Below, piece by piece: positions 24,897-34,040 of a stretch of 64,000 nt of DNA; position 1 is the stretch's first letter, and every line of letters starts with the position of its first letter. Made by a program: the position numbers and the translations under genes. Where the stretch lies: contig JBEHXV010000015.1 of the NCBI GenBank assembly GCA_048498515.1, forward strand, positions 62,001 through 126,000. The letters run 5' to 3'. The notes beneath the pieces are model-generated. The model was not told where the DNA came from and did not search any database. It saw only the letters and a program-made list of their open reading frames with translations. The stretch comes from UBA4416 sp048498515 (GTDB lineage Bacteria > Bacteroidota > Bacteroidia > B-17B0 > Aurantibacillaceae).

Positions 24897-26822
24897 CTAC
24901 TCTTTCACAAATTTCTTTACTACCAGGCTGTTGTTGACCTTTAAGCGAATAAAATAAACTCCGGGTGTGAGATCGGCTACATTAACACTAAAATTGTTGT
25001 TCTCATTTTGATTTTTGATGAGGGTTTTACCGAGAACATCTGTTATTTCATAATTTATTTTCACAGAGCCTTCAACGGTTGATCGCAATGTAATTAAGGA
25101 TTTAGCAGGATTTGGAAACAAGTGCACCTCTTCGTTTGCGTTTGAAATTTCCTTAACCGAGATCACATTGCAATTCGCTATTTGCAAAGCCTTTTCCAAC
25201 ACTTCGTCGCGGTGGTGCCTGATACCTGCCTGTGTTGGGCGCACCAGCGAGTCGGGCACAATGCCTATGCGCTGCGTACTATCACCATTGGGGTAATACA
25301 CGCCCAGGTTTGTAAAATACGTTACTATATTTGTTGCAATTTTCAGATAACTAACGTTCCCATCAGCGCCAGCGGTTTGGCTTCCCACTTTTACAGAATT
25401 AGGAATAGCGCCCAGCATCATGCAACTGTATTCGGCCTGGCTTTGGGTTTCTTCATTCATAAGCAGGATTACCTTACCTGCATAGGGGTTGGAAGCCGAA
25501 CCACCGGCAAACTGGTAGGACCAGTAAAAAGTACCAGGGTTATACACATCCGGCGTAGTCAGTTTTGCATAATCTATCGATCCGGGATACATTAATCCTG
25601 CTATACTCCATGCTGTTCCGTTCGGGTAATTCCGTATATCAAAAATAATCGCATCTGCCCCCATCAAATCATTGTACATAGCGTTTACATCTGTAGTGAG
25701 CAAGTTACCCATATTAACATAACCGGTATTGCAATTAAGCATTTGCCACTTAACCGTATTAAGTGTGTCATTATACACACTTTTAAAATAAGCAGCGGTA
25801 TACAGATCTGTCCGGTTACAACTTAGGGTATGGTTTACTCCAAGGCTGTCGGAATAACCAATAACAACGGGGGTATTGACATTCCCGTTGAGAAGGTACG
25901 TGTTCATAAAGCGGTAAAAAACGCTGCTGTCGCCGGCCGAAATATAAGGTCTCAGGCTATCTTCCATCGCCTGCGGTGTTACACCGTTAACAGAAACAAT
26001 GGCATCGCCCCGGCTAATGGGAGATACATTGGATTTTACGACTATATATTTGCCTTGCGTATGCATTACTTTAACCTGCGGCGTGTAATAATAATAGGGC
26101 GCGCCGCCGCTGGCTTGGGAACTTACCGCATGCGCATCTTTTAAACTGGCATTCATTTTTTTTACAGCATAGGCAAAATCCTTTGTTGTAGCGGCATTGG
26201 CAAACAATAAAATCTTTTTGCTTAAAATACTATCGCAGGGCTCATCGAGTACATAATTATAGGGATAAAAATAATTAATGATGTTCCAGTATTTAAAGCC
26301 TGCCAATAAACGGAAATATTCATTAGGAAAATTAACGTTGGTATTTAAATTTAGCATAAGACTGTCATGCGGATGAATAAGCCAGCTCGTGTTACTACCG
26401 CCTGTATTATCGTGTACCCAGCAATTGGTATGCGACCTGTAATTGTTTTTGATGGTATCCAGTATTACTTTAATATCATTCCGTAAAATGGGATGATTGA
26501 TCCAGCTAAAATTCAGGTTCCGTCTTAATTCGGGCGCAACGGGTAAAGCCGGAGTTACGGCAATTGCCATAGGGCCGGCCATTTGCAAAAGCGTATCCAA
26601 CTCGTTATTAAAATCGTTATTGGTTATAGCGCCTTTTATGTGCGGTAATCTTTTAACCAGAACAGAATCCCAGTCGACCTGGCAGGTTGAGACACGCGAA
26701 TGGAAATATTTTACAAAGCCCCATACCTTGCAGGTATAAAACAGTTTTTCGTTATAAGTGGGATTTTGCGCCTGCAGGTTGATGACAAACAGGGTACAGA
26801 TCAGGAACAAGCTTTTTTTCAT
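24897..26822 (-). CDS. Type IX-secreted S41-family peptidase
   Basis: 641 residues. Signal peptide (KKSLFLICTLFVINLQAQ), then an N-terminal domain of the type found ahead of S41 domains (YTCKVWGFVKYFHSRV). A PDZ-like stretch (ISRGDAIVSVNGVTPQ) lies near 275-290. The S41 core shows IIFDIRNYPNGT, VILLMNEETQSQAEY with the likely nucleophile Ser near 457, VGSQTAGADG, and GIVPD. The typical catalytic Lys of CtpA-type enzymes is not obvious; the tricorn-like members use other residues. The C-terminus is the sorting domain (LFPNPAKSLITLRS ... VVKKFVKE), almost the same as in the neighbouring paralogues. It lies between two of them on the same strand. Confidence 0.82.
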   Translation of the reverse strand: MKKSLFLICTLFVINLQAQNPTYNEKLFYTCKVWGFVKYFHSRVSTCQVDWDSVLVKRLPHIKGAITNNDFNNELDTLLQMAGPMAIAVTPALPVAPELRRNLNFSWINHPILRNDIKVILDTIKNNYRSHTNCWVHDNTGGSNTSWLIHPHDSLMLNLNTNVNFPNEYFRLLAGFKYWNIINYFYPYNYVLDEPCDSILSKKILLFANAATTKDFAYAVKKMNASLKDAHAVSSQASGGAPYYYYTPQVKVMHTQGKYIVVKSNVSPISRGDAIVSVNGVTPQAMEDSLRPYISAGDSSVFYRFMNTYLLNGNVNTPVVIGYSDSLGVNHTLSCNRTDLYTAAYFKSVYNDTLNTVKWQMLNCNTGYVNMGNLLTTDVNAMYNDLMGADAIIFDIRNYPNGTAWSIAGLMYPGSIDYAKLTTPDVYNPGTFYWSYQFAGGSASNPYAGKVILLMNEETQSQAEYSCMMLGAIPNSVKVGSQTAGADGNVSYLKIATNIVTYFTNLGVYYPNGDSTQRIGIVPDSLVRPTQAGIRHHRDEVLEKALQIANCNVISVKEISNANEEVHLFPNPAKSLITLRSTVEGSVKINYEITDVLGKTLIKNQNENNNFSVNVADLTPGVYFIRLKVNNSLVVKKFVKE

Positions 26823-26923
26823 ACGACCGGTTTTGATTTAAATGTAGATAAAAACTTTTATTTAATCTTTACCGTTTACAAATTATAACAAACCTGGAAT
26901 TTGCATTGGTTCACAAAATGATA

Positions 26924-26979
26924 AATGATCGCTTTTTTTGTAAACAAGAGAACTTGTCATGGCAAAAAAAGCGATCATT
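26924..26979. terminator. Long hairpin with 17-bp perfect arms
   Basis: AATGATCGCTTTTTTTG (26924-26940) is the exact complement of CAAAAAAAGCGATCATT (26963-26979); the loop holds a second small stem ACAAG/CTTGT. It lies after the stop of the 26990 gene and probably ends its transcript. Confidence 0.75.
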
Positions 26980-26989
26980 AAAATTCAAA

Positions 26990-29722
26990 TTACTCCTTCA
27001 CAAACTTTTTCACTACCAGGCTATTATTTATCCTTAAGCGTATAAAATAAATGCCGGTGTTCAAATCAGAGATATTAACGTTGAAGGTATTGTTGTTATT
27101 TTGATTTTGTATGACTGTTTTTCCCAATACGTCCACAATTTCATAATCAATCTTTACAGGTCCTTCAATAGTTGATTGTAATGTGATTAAAGACCTGGCA
27201 GGATTTGGGTACAATGTAAAATCGTTTTGCTTCAAGGCTTCGCTGACACCAAGTACAATAGATTGCAAGCAATTTGGTTTATTGACCTGGTTGTAAAAAG
27301 CATTCACTTTTTGAATGTCGGTTTTTAGTTTAGCCAAAGAAATTAAGTTATTATTGGCTGACGAGCTATCAAACGAGGTCACAAAAGCGTATTCTATTTC
27401 CTGCATCTGACCGGGATTTAAGTTAAAAGGTCCGGCACTTAACAATAATCTTCTATCTGATGGCATATTACCGGCTGAACCTTCGGTCCAGAGATTGCAT
27501 GTGGCATTAGGATCGGTATTTACTCCTGTATTAGGATCGGTTGAATAAACCCAGGGAGTGTTGGTTGTGCCACCATAACCAGTACCACTGCAGGTAAAAG
27601 GCGTGCCATTTTTCCAGAAACCGGTCATGTAATTGTAATACTCAGCTGCCGTTTGCGGATCGGTAGTTCCTACCTGAGCTCCGGGAAGTGAATTATTAAA
27701 ATAATTGAATTTATTCATTTTACAATCCTCATTTGGTTCATCAATGGTACCATTGTTATTGTTATCGATACCATCGCCCGCATTAGCGAAAGGCCCTTTT
27801 AAAATATTAAAGCCCTGTGCCGGAATATAGGCGCCATAGTGGCTGGCAGAACCATTTCCAATTTGATCGTCATTATCACCATTATAGGCATAACCATAAT
27901 TACCGGCCACATCGCAACCAATATAATCATCGGAATACTGCCCAAGATCTACATCGCTCCACATGGTTGCATATACATCATGATAACTTTGAGAAGAACG
28001 GTTAATGACCTTATAATCGTAAAAGGTTGTGTAAGTTAATTCATTATGACCGCTAACTACAGACGGACAGCCATAGGCGTAAGCCATTCCCTGAACTTCA
28101 AGGCCCATTGGCGAATACCCGGTACTGTGTGCAGCCAGTTTATCGTTGTATATGAAATACAAAGCCTGGTCGCCTTTAATTTTTGGATAATCTCCATCAT
28201 TGGGGTTATACATTCCATCCCCGTTATTGTCTACAAACGGCGCTAAATTTCTCGAATTATTATTTGTTCCGTGAGCCGGCCAGGTCATCATGTCTTCGGT
28301 GGCAACGATGCTTCCTGAGTTGTAAGCCGTAATAAAATTATTGATATCGGTGTAGCTTACTTTCCAGATCTTGTCATAGTTCCCGGCTGTTGCGGTATCA
28401 ATAGTTCCCGTGATCGTATCCAATGGTCCGGGCCAGAAATCAACACCACCCTGGCGGTAGGTTTGTGCGCCACCATGTAATTGTCCGCCTGCATCCAATC
28501 CACCTATCCATAAGGCCGAAGCAAAATTAGAGCTATTACCGCTACCCTTTGGCACTTCATACATGGCAGTTCCGTCGCCACCAATATCCCAGTGCATGTC
28601 GCTACGGTTGGTAATACCTGCCCGCACATTATTAATATCCAGTGTTTTGAAATTATTGCTTGTAATTGTTCCTATAAGCGTTTTATACATTGGACGATCA
28701 AACCGATAGTACATTTTTGGAGAACTATAGCTTAACGATAGGCCACCTTGCGAAATTAAAATGCCGGAACCGTCATACTCAATAAAATCGCCAAGATTTA
28801 AGGCTGTTGTCGGGTAAAAGTATTGAGATACCTTTCCTCCAGGGGCTAACTCCGTTAAGCCATTGTTTGAACCTGATCCCGCTTCACTTCTGTGCCTGAA
28901 AATAATACCATTGTTTGAACCGGCTTCTATATCTGATACTTTAACCGGTATGGTTGAGCCAAACAAATCGAAAAGCGTATTGGCATTTACAAAAGATGAA
29001 CCCGAATATTTGAGGATCCCGTTATTGGTTGTGCCTAACCATTTATCGGTTTGCGGATCAACATAAACGCAGTTAATGATTCCCGGATTACCACTAATAG
29101 CGTGGTTTGTATAGCTACTTACAAAAGAGCCTGTCATATTGAACTCAACCATTCTGTTCTTTCCTCCAAGCCATAATAAATTTGGCGTTTCGGCTGCAAT
29201 GCAGGTAATGGTATCGTTAGGCAGGGTACTGCCCGCCACATTGTAATTGGTAAAAACACTGCCATCGTAGCGCGATAAGCCCGCGTATGTACCGGCGTAA
29301 ACCTGCGTTCCAACTACTTTCACACAGGTAACGGTATTGCTTGGCAAACCATTGGCAGTGGTAAAGGTTGTAAAGTTGGTACCATCAAATTTCACCAACC
29401 CGGTAGTTGTAGCAATCCAGATATTGCCTGCACCGTCATCGGCAAGAGCATTAACAACCGGAGCTGAAAAAGACGGACTTGATGCGTTATTGTATACTGT
29501 CCACACTGCGCCATCGTATTTAACAAGGCCGGCGTTAGTTGGAGAGGTAACCGGGACCGTTTTAAAGCCCATCCATTTATTGCCGGCGTTATCGACTAAA
29601 AAAGCCGATTGAAATTTAACAGATCCGCCAATACTTAAATTTGTAGTGTAGGTTGTGAACCCATTTTGTGCCTTAGCTGCAACCATTGAGATACAGGATA
29701 AGAAAAGTAATAGTTTTTTCAT
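26990..29722 (-). CDS. Large type IX-secreted protein with N-terminal propeller repeats (paralogue 2)
   Basis: 910 residues with signal peptide MKKLLLFLSCISMVAAKAQ. It is collinear with the genes at 22134 and 29922: propeller repeats (GNIWIATTTGLVKFDG, VYAGTYAGLSRYDG, DKWLGTTNNGILKYSG), central YDKIWKVSYTDINNFI, WPAHGTNNNSRNLAPFVD, GDGMYNPNDGDYPKIKGD, the SDDYIGCDVAGNYGYAYNGD stretch, NNNNGTIDEPNEDC, and the type IX sorting domain (YPNPARSLITLQS ... VVKKFVKE). It is closest to 29922, especially in the N-terminal 250 residues, so these two are the most recent duplicates. Probably a cell-surface protein; function unknown. Confidence 0.8.
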   Translation of the reverse strand: MKKLLLFLSCISMVAAKAQNGFTTYTTNLSIGGSVKFQSAFLVDNAGNKWMGFKTVPVTSPTNAGLVKYDGAVWTVYNNASSPSFSAPVVNALADDGAGNIWIATTTGLVKFDGTNFTTFTTANGLPSNTVTCVKVVGTQVYAGTYAGLSRYDGSVFTNYNVAGSTLPNDTITCIAAETPNLLWLGGKNRMVEFNMTGSFVSSYTNHAISGNPGIINCVYVDPQTDKWLGTTNNGILKYSGSSFVNANTLFDLFGSTIPVKVSDIEAGSNNGIIFRHRSEAGSGSNNGLTELAPGGKVSQYFYPTTALNLGDFIEYDGSGILISQGGLSLSYSSPKMYYRFDRPMYKTLIGTITSNNFKTLDINNVRAGITNRSDMHWDIGGDGTAMYEVPKGSGNSSNFASALWIGGLDAGGQLHGGAQTYRQGGVDFWPGPLDTITGTIDTATAGNYDKIWKVSYTDINNFITAYNSGSIVATEDMMTWPAHGTNNNSRNLAPFVDNNGDGMYNPNDGDYPKIKGDQALYFIYNDKLAAHSTGYSPMGLEVQGMAYAYGCPSVVSGHNELTYTTFYDYKVINRSSQSYHDVYATMWSDVDLGQYSDDYIGCDVAGNYGYAYNGDNDDQIGNGSASHYGAYIPAQGFNILKGPFANAGDGIDNNNNGTIDEPNEDCKMNKFNYFNNSLPGAQVGTTDPQTAAEYYNYMTGFWKNGTPFTCSGTGYGGTTNTPWVYSTDPNTGVNTDPNATCNLWTEGSAGNMPSDRRLLLSAGPFNLNPGQMQEIEYAFVTSFDSSSANNNLISLAKLKTDIQKVNAFYNQVNKPNCLQSIVLGVSEALKQNDFTLYPNPARSLITLQSTIEGPVKIDYEIVDVLGKTVIQNQNNNNTFNVNISDLNTGIYFIRLRINNSLVVKKFVKE

Positions 29723-29748
29723 GAGTACGTGATTTTATTGGTTTGTAT

Positions 29749-29756
29749 CAAAGTTA
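29749..29756 (-). promoter_or_regulatory. Candidate -7 element for the 26990-29722 gene
   Basis: TAACTTTG on the minus strand, a full match to TAnnTTTG, 27 nt before the ATG. The paralogue at 32648 has TGATTTTG at the corresponding place. No clear -33 box. Confidence 0.4.
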
Positions 29757-29859
29757 GGATATTCACTACAGTATCGGTTCTATGAATTGATAACTGGCAG
29801 CTATTAGCCTATAACTGGTAAAAATACTTTTTTTTACCCCATTTATTTCTATAAAACTG

Positions 29860-29895
29860 ATAACCGATCACTTTTAGGGTATAAGTGATCGTTAT
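29860..29895 (-). terminator. Hairpin after the 29922 gene
   Basis: ATAAC-GATCACTT and AAGTGATCGTTAT form 13 pairs with one bulged C; loop about 9 nt. It lies just past the stop of the gene at 29922, with a moderate T run beyond. Confidence 0.6.
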
Positions 29896-29921
29896 GGCCA
29901 ACATCTGATCCTGAATTTCCT

Positions 29922-32648
29922 TTATTCCTTCACAAATTTCTTCACTACAAGGCTATTATTAAGCTTTAATCTTACAAAATAGATCCCGGTTGTGAGATCG
30001 GATACATTAGCCGTAAAACTGTTGGCATGACTTTGATCCTGCATGACTGTTTTTCCAAGCACATCCACAACCTCATAATCAATTTTCACATTCCCTTCAA
30101 TACCTGATTGCAGGGTGATCAAAGATTTAGCCGGATTTGGATACAGCATAAAGTCATTTTGTTTTAATACCTCTGTAACACCTACGTTAAGGGCCTGCAA
30201 ACAGTTTGGCTTGTTGAGCTGGTTATAAAACATGTTTATTTTTTGGATATCGGTTTTCAGCTTAGCTAAGGGAAGCATTGGAGCATTGGCCATTGAACTG
30301 TCGAAGGAGGTAACAAAGGCGTATTCTATTTCCTGCATTTGGCCTGCGTTTAAGGTAAAAGGCCCTGAGCTCAGGATGAGCCTTCTGTCACCGGGCACCC
30401 CTGTATCATCCCATGTAGCTGAGCCACAAGGACCATTTGTATAGGTATTGGACGGATAAACAAAACTGGTTGGAATTGAACCACCATATCCGTTACCGCC
30501 ACAGGTGAATGGCGTTCCATCTTTCCACAAGCCTGTCATGTAATTGTAATACTCAGTACCATTTTGCGGATCAGTTGTTTGTGTAGGGAATCCGGGAAAC
30601 AAATTATTGAAGAAGTTAAATTTATTCATTTTACACTCTTCGTTTGGCTCATCAATCACACCATTGTTATTATTATCAATACCATCTGCAGCATTTGCCA
30701 ATGGGCCTTTTACGACATTAAAGCCCTGCGCGGGCATATAGGCACCATAGCCATTGACACCCACTGTTTCATCATAACTATCGCCATTATAAATATATCC
30801 GTAATTACCGGCCACATCACAACCTATGTAATCATCGGAATAATGTCCAAGATCTGCATCCGTCCACATCGTTGCATATACATCGTGGTAGCTGGAAGAA
30901 GAACGGTTGATGATCTTGTAATCGTAAAAGGTGGTATAGGTTAATTCATTATGCCCATTAACGACTGCAGGGCAACCATAGGCGTAAGCCATTGCCTGAA
31001 CCTCAACGCCCATTGGTGTAAAGGACGTACTGTGCGCCGCCAGCTTATCGTTATAAATAAAATACAATGCCTGATCGCCTTTTATTTTTGGATAGTCGCC
31101 ATCATTGGGGTTATACAATCCATCCCCATTATTGTCTACAAATGGTGCCAGGTTCCTCGAATTGTTTCCGTTTCCGTGAGCGGGCCAGGTCATCATATCT
31201 TCGGTAGCAACAACGCTTCCTGAATTGTATGCCGTAATAAAATTATTGATATCGGTGTAGCTTACTTTCCAGATCTTATCGTAGTTCTTAGCTGTTGTGG
31301 TGTCAATGGTTGCCGTGATCGTATCCAATGGTCCCGGCCAAAAATCAACCCCGCCCTGGCGGTAAGTTTGAGCGCCACCATGGAGTTGTCCGCCTGCATC
31401 CAATCCTCCTATCCATAAGGCCGATGCAAAACTGGAATTGATCCCGCTTCCTTTTGGTACTTCATACATGGCATTTCCTCCGCCTCCAATATCCCAATGC
31501 ATATCGCTACGGTTGGCAATACCCGCTCTTACATTGTTAATGTCCAATGTTTTGAAATTATTGCTGTTAACAGTTCCTAAGAGCGATGTATACGCTAAAG
31601 GGTCAAGTTTATAATACATTTTAGGTGACACATAGGCTAAAGTTAGCCCACCTTGTGAGATCAACAAATTAGTTCCTTCGTATTCAATAAAATCGCCAAG
31701 ATCGTAAGTTGTAATGGGATAGAAATACTGGTAGATCTTTCCATTTGGCGCGAGCTCAGTTAAACCATTATAAGCACCTGAATTTATAAAATTTCTATGT
31801 CTGAAAATTACGCCTCCATGTAATCCCGCCTCTATATCAGCTACTCTTGGAGGAATTGATGAGCCAAACAGATCATAGTCGTGATACATATTTGAAAAAG
31901 CCAGTCCATTGTATTTATAAATACCCGCAGTGGAGGTACCAAGCCATTTTGAGTTTTGGGCATCAATGTAAACACAGTTTATTATTCCGGGATTGTAGTT
32001 GTAAGGCGGCAAAACCGGTACAGCATGGTTTACATAACTTGTAGTTGTAAAAGTTCCGTTGATGTTAAATTCCACTAACCTGTTCCATCCGCCAAGCCAC
32101 AACAAGTTTGATGTTTCAGCGGTAATGCAGGTAATTGTATCGCTGGGTAAGGTGCCTCCTGACAAATTATACGTAACGAAAGCCGTTCCATCGTAACGCG
32201 ACAGCCCCGCGTATGTGCCGGCGTAAATTTGTGTTCCAACCGCTTTAACACAGGTAATCGTATTGCTTGGCAAACCATTGGCGGTGGTAAACGTGGTAAA
32301 GTTAGCGCCGTCAAATTTCACCAACCCGGTTGTTGTGCCTATCCAGATGTTGCCCCCTGCATCCTGAGCAAGCGTATTCACTGTTGGAGCCGAAAAAGAA
32401 GGACTGGTGGTAGCGTTATAAACCGTCCAGGTTGTACCGTCATATTTTACAAGGCCTGCATTAGTTGGCGAGGTAGGTGGCAGTGTTTTAAAACCCATCC
32501 ACTTATTACCCGCATTATCAACTAAAAAAGCTGTTTGAAATTTAACGTTCCCGCCAATACTGAGGTTAGTGGTATAGGTAGAGAACCCGTTTTGTGCCTT
32601 AGCTGTAATCAGTGCGATACAGGATAAGAAAAATAGTAGTTTTTTCAT
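29922..32648 (-). CDS. Large type IX-secreted protein with N-terminal propeller repeats (paralogue 3)
   Basis: 908 residues with signal peptide MKKLLFFLSCIALITAKAQ. Same architecture as the paralogues at 22134 and 26990: propeller repeats in the first 300 residues (GNIWIGTTTGLVKFDG, IYAGTYAGLSRYDG), the conserved middle (WPAHGNGNNSRNLAPFVD, GDYPKIKGDQALYFIYND, SDDYIGCDVAGNYGYIYNGD), an Asn/Asp-rich calcium-site-like segment (NNNNGVIDEPNEEC) and the sorting tail (YPNPAKSLITLQS ... VVKKFVKE). The upstream 310 bp (32649-32958) is gene-free and holds short GATAA-rich inverted stretches and the moxR -7 element, but nothing else I can name. Confidence 0.8.
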   Translation of the reverse strand: MKKLLFFLSCIALITAKAQNGFSTYTTNLSIGGNVKFQTAFLVDNAGNKWMGFKTLPPTSPTNAGLVKYDGTTWTVYNATTSPSFSAPTVNTLAQDAGGNIWIGTTTGLVKFDGANFTTFTTANGLPSNTITCVKAVGTQIYAGTYAGLSRYDGTAFVTYNLSGGTLPSDTITCITAETSNLLWLGGWNRLVEFNINGTFTTTSYVNHAVPVLPPYNYNPGIINCVYIDAQNSKWLGTSTAGIYKYNGLAFSNMYHDYDLFGSSIPPRVADIEAGLHGGVIFRHRNFINSGAYNGLTELAPNGKIYQYFYPITTYDLGDFIEYEGTNLLISQGGLTLAYVSPKMYYKLDPLAYTSLLGTVNSNNFKTLDINNVRAGIANRSDMHWDIGGGGNAMYEVPKGSGINSSFASALWIGGLDAGGQLHGGAQTYRQGGVDFWPGPLDTITATIDTTTAKNYDKIWKVSYTDINNFITAYNSGSVVATEDMMTWPAHGNGNNSRNLAPFVDNNGDGLYNPNDGDYPKIKGDQALYFIYNDKLAAHSTSFTPMGVEVQAMAYAYGCPAVVNGHNELTYTTFYDYKIINRSSSSYHDVYATMWTDADLGHYSDDYIGCDVAGNYGYIYNGDSYDETVGVNGYGAYMPAQGFNVVKGPLANAADGIDNNNNGVIDEPNEECKMNKFNFFNNLFPGFPTQTTDPQNGTEYYNYMTGLWKDGTPFTCGGNGYGGSIPTSFVYPSNTYTNGPCGSATWDDTGVPGDRRLILSSGPFTLNAGQMQEIEYAFVTSFDSSMANAPMLPLAKLKTDIQKINMFYNQLNKPNCLQALNVGVTEVLKQNDFMLYPNPAKSLITLQSGIEGNVKIDYEVVDVLGKTVMQDQSHANSFTANVSDLTTGIYFVRLKLNNSLVVKKFVKE

Positions 32649-32923
32649 GAGTACTTGGTTTTATTGGTTATTCAAAATCAAATCATTGCTTACGGTACTG
32701 GTTTTTTAACTTGATAAGCGGCCGGTACTGACCAATAATTGGTATAAAGTTATCCCGTATATGCGGCATATTTTTACAAGATTGGTAAGTGATAACTTTT
32801 TGGCGATAAGTGATACAAACCAATAAAAAAGTGTATTTTTTGAGGGCGAAAGATTAAGCAAATTTTGGCTTTTGGGTTAACATATTTTAACAGGTCGAAA
32901 ACGGCTGTAACCCTTACCATTGC

Positions 32924-32931
32924 TAATTTTG
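32924..32931 (+). promoter_or_regulatory. Candidate -7 element for the moxR/bat operon
   Basis: TAATTTTG is a full match to TAnnTTTG, 28 nt before the moxR ATG. The -33 position shows no TTTG, so a different -33 sequence or an activator would be needed. Confidence 0.45.
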
Positions 32932-32958
32932 TGCAGCTTGTATTAACAAAAAACACTT

Positions 32959-33951
32959 ATGGTAGTAGACATCAGAGAATTGAATGAGCGCATTCAGCGT
33001 GAAAGCGCGTTTGTGGATATCTTAACATCCGAAATGGACAAGGTAATTGTTGGCCAAAAACACATGGTTGAGCGGCTACTGATTGGCTTATTGAGCAATG
33101 GGCATATTTTGCTGGAAGGAGTACCGGGATTGGCCAAAACATTGGCTATTAACACCCTTGCTACCTGCATCGACGCTAAATTTAGCCGCATCCAGTTCAC
33201 GCCCGATCTTTTACCGGCCGATTTGATCGGTACCATGATCTACAACCAGAAACAGGAGCAATTCTCCATTCGTAAAGGCCCTATTTTTGCCAACTTTGTA
33301 CTGGCCGATGAGATTAACCGTGCCCCGGCAAAAGTACAATCGGCCTTGCTGGAAGCCATGCAGGAAAAACAGGTAACCATTGGCGAGGAAACGTTTAAGC
33401 TACCAAATCCATTTTTAGTTCTTGCTACCCAAAACCCGGTTGAACAGGAAGGAACCTACCCTTTGCCCGAAGCGCAAATGGACCGTTTTATGCTGAAAGT
33501 GGTAATTACCTACCCTACCCGTGAAGATGAGCGCAAGGTAATTGCCGCCAACATCTCACGCCAGGGAATGCCAAAAGCAAACATTGTTTTAAAACCCGAA
33601 GATATTTTAAATGCCCGGAATGTGGTAAAAGACGTTTACATGGACGAAAAAATTGAGCGTTACATTGTGGACATTGTTTTTGCCACCCGTTTCCCTAAAG
33701 AATACAAGCTTGATAAATTTGCTCCATTGATCTCTTATGGCGGTTCGCCCCGTGCCAGTATTAACCTTGCCTTAGCAGCGAAGGCCTATGCTTTCATTAA
33801 ACGCAGGGGTTATGTTATTCCGGAAGATGTGCGCGCGGTTTGCCTGGATGTGATGCGTCACCGGATTGGCTTAACCTATGAGGCCGAAGCCGAAAACATT
33901 ACAACGGAGCATATCATCAACGAGTTGTTAAACGCTGTTGAAGTACCATAG
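32959..33951 (+). CDS. moxR: MoxR-family AAA+ ATPase
   Basis: 330 residues. Walker A GVPGLAKT at 54-61, Walker B VLADEINR, sensor motif ATQNPVEQEGTYPLPEAQMDRF, and the C-terminal lid with GGSPRASINLALAAKA. These are the hallmarks of the MRP subfamily. MoxR proteins act as chaperone-like ATPases together with von Willebrand A proteins. It is the first gene of the operon here and is followed by DUF58, a membrane protein, and BatA-BatE, the aerotolerance operon arrangement known in Bacteroides. Confidence 0.93.
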   Translation: MVVDIRELNERIQRESAFVDILTSEMDKVIVGQKHMVERLLIGLLSNGHILLEGVPGLAKTLAINTLATCIDAKFSRIQFTPDLLPADLIGTMIYNQKQEQFSIRKGPIFANFVLADEINRAPAKVQSALLEAMQEKQVTIGEETFKLPNPFLVLATQNPVEQEGTYPLPEAQMDRFMLKVVITYPTREDERKVIAANISRQGMPKANIVLKPEDILNARNVVKDVYMDEKIERYIVDIVFATRFPKEYKLDKFAPLISYGGSPRASINLALAAKAYAFIKRRGYVIPEDVRAVCLDVMRHRIGLTYEAEAENITTEHIINELLNAVEVP

Positions 33952-34040
33952 AAATTATAAATGGAAAATGTTGAATGTAAAATGGATTAATATCATTCAA
34001 CACATTTAAAATTTATCATTCAAAATTTATCATTCCAATT

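Noticed and set aside
25182..25595. Plus-strand reading frame in the S41 peptidase gene
   Set aside because: Antisense shadow of a well-supported gene with clear motifs.
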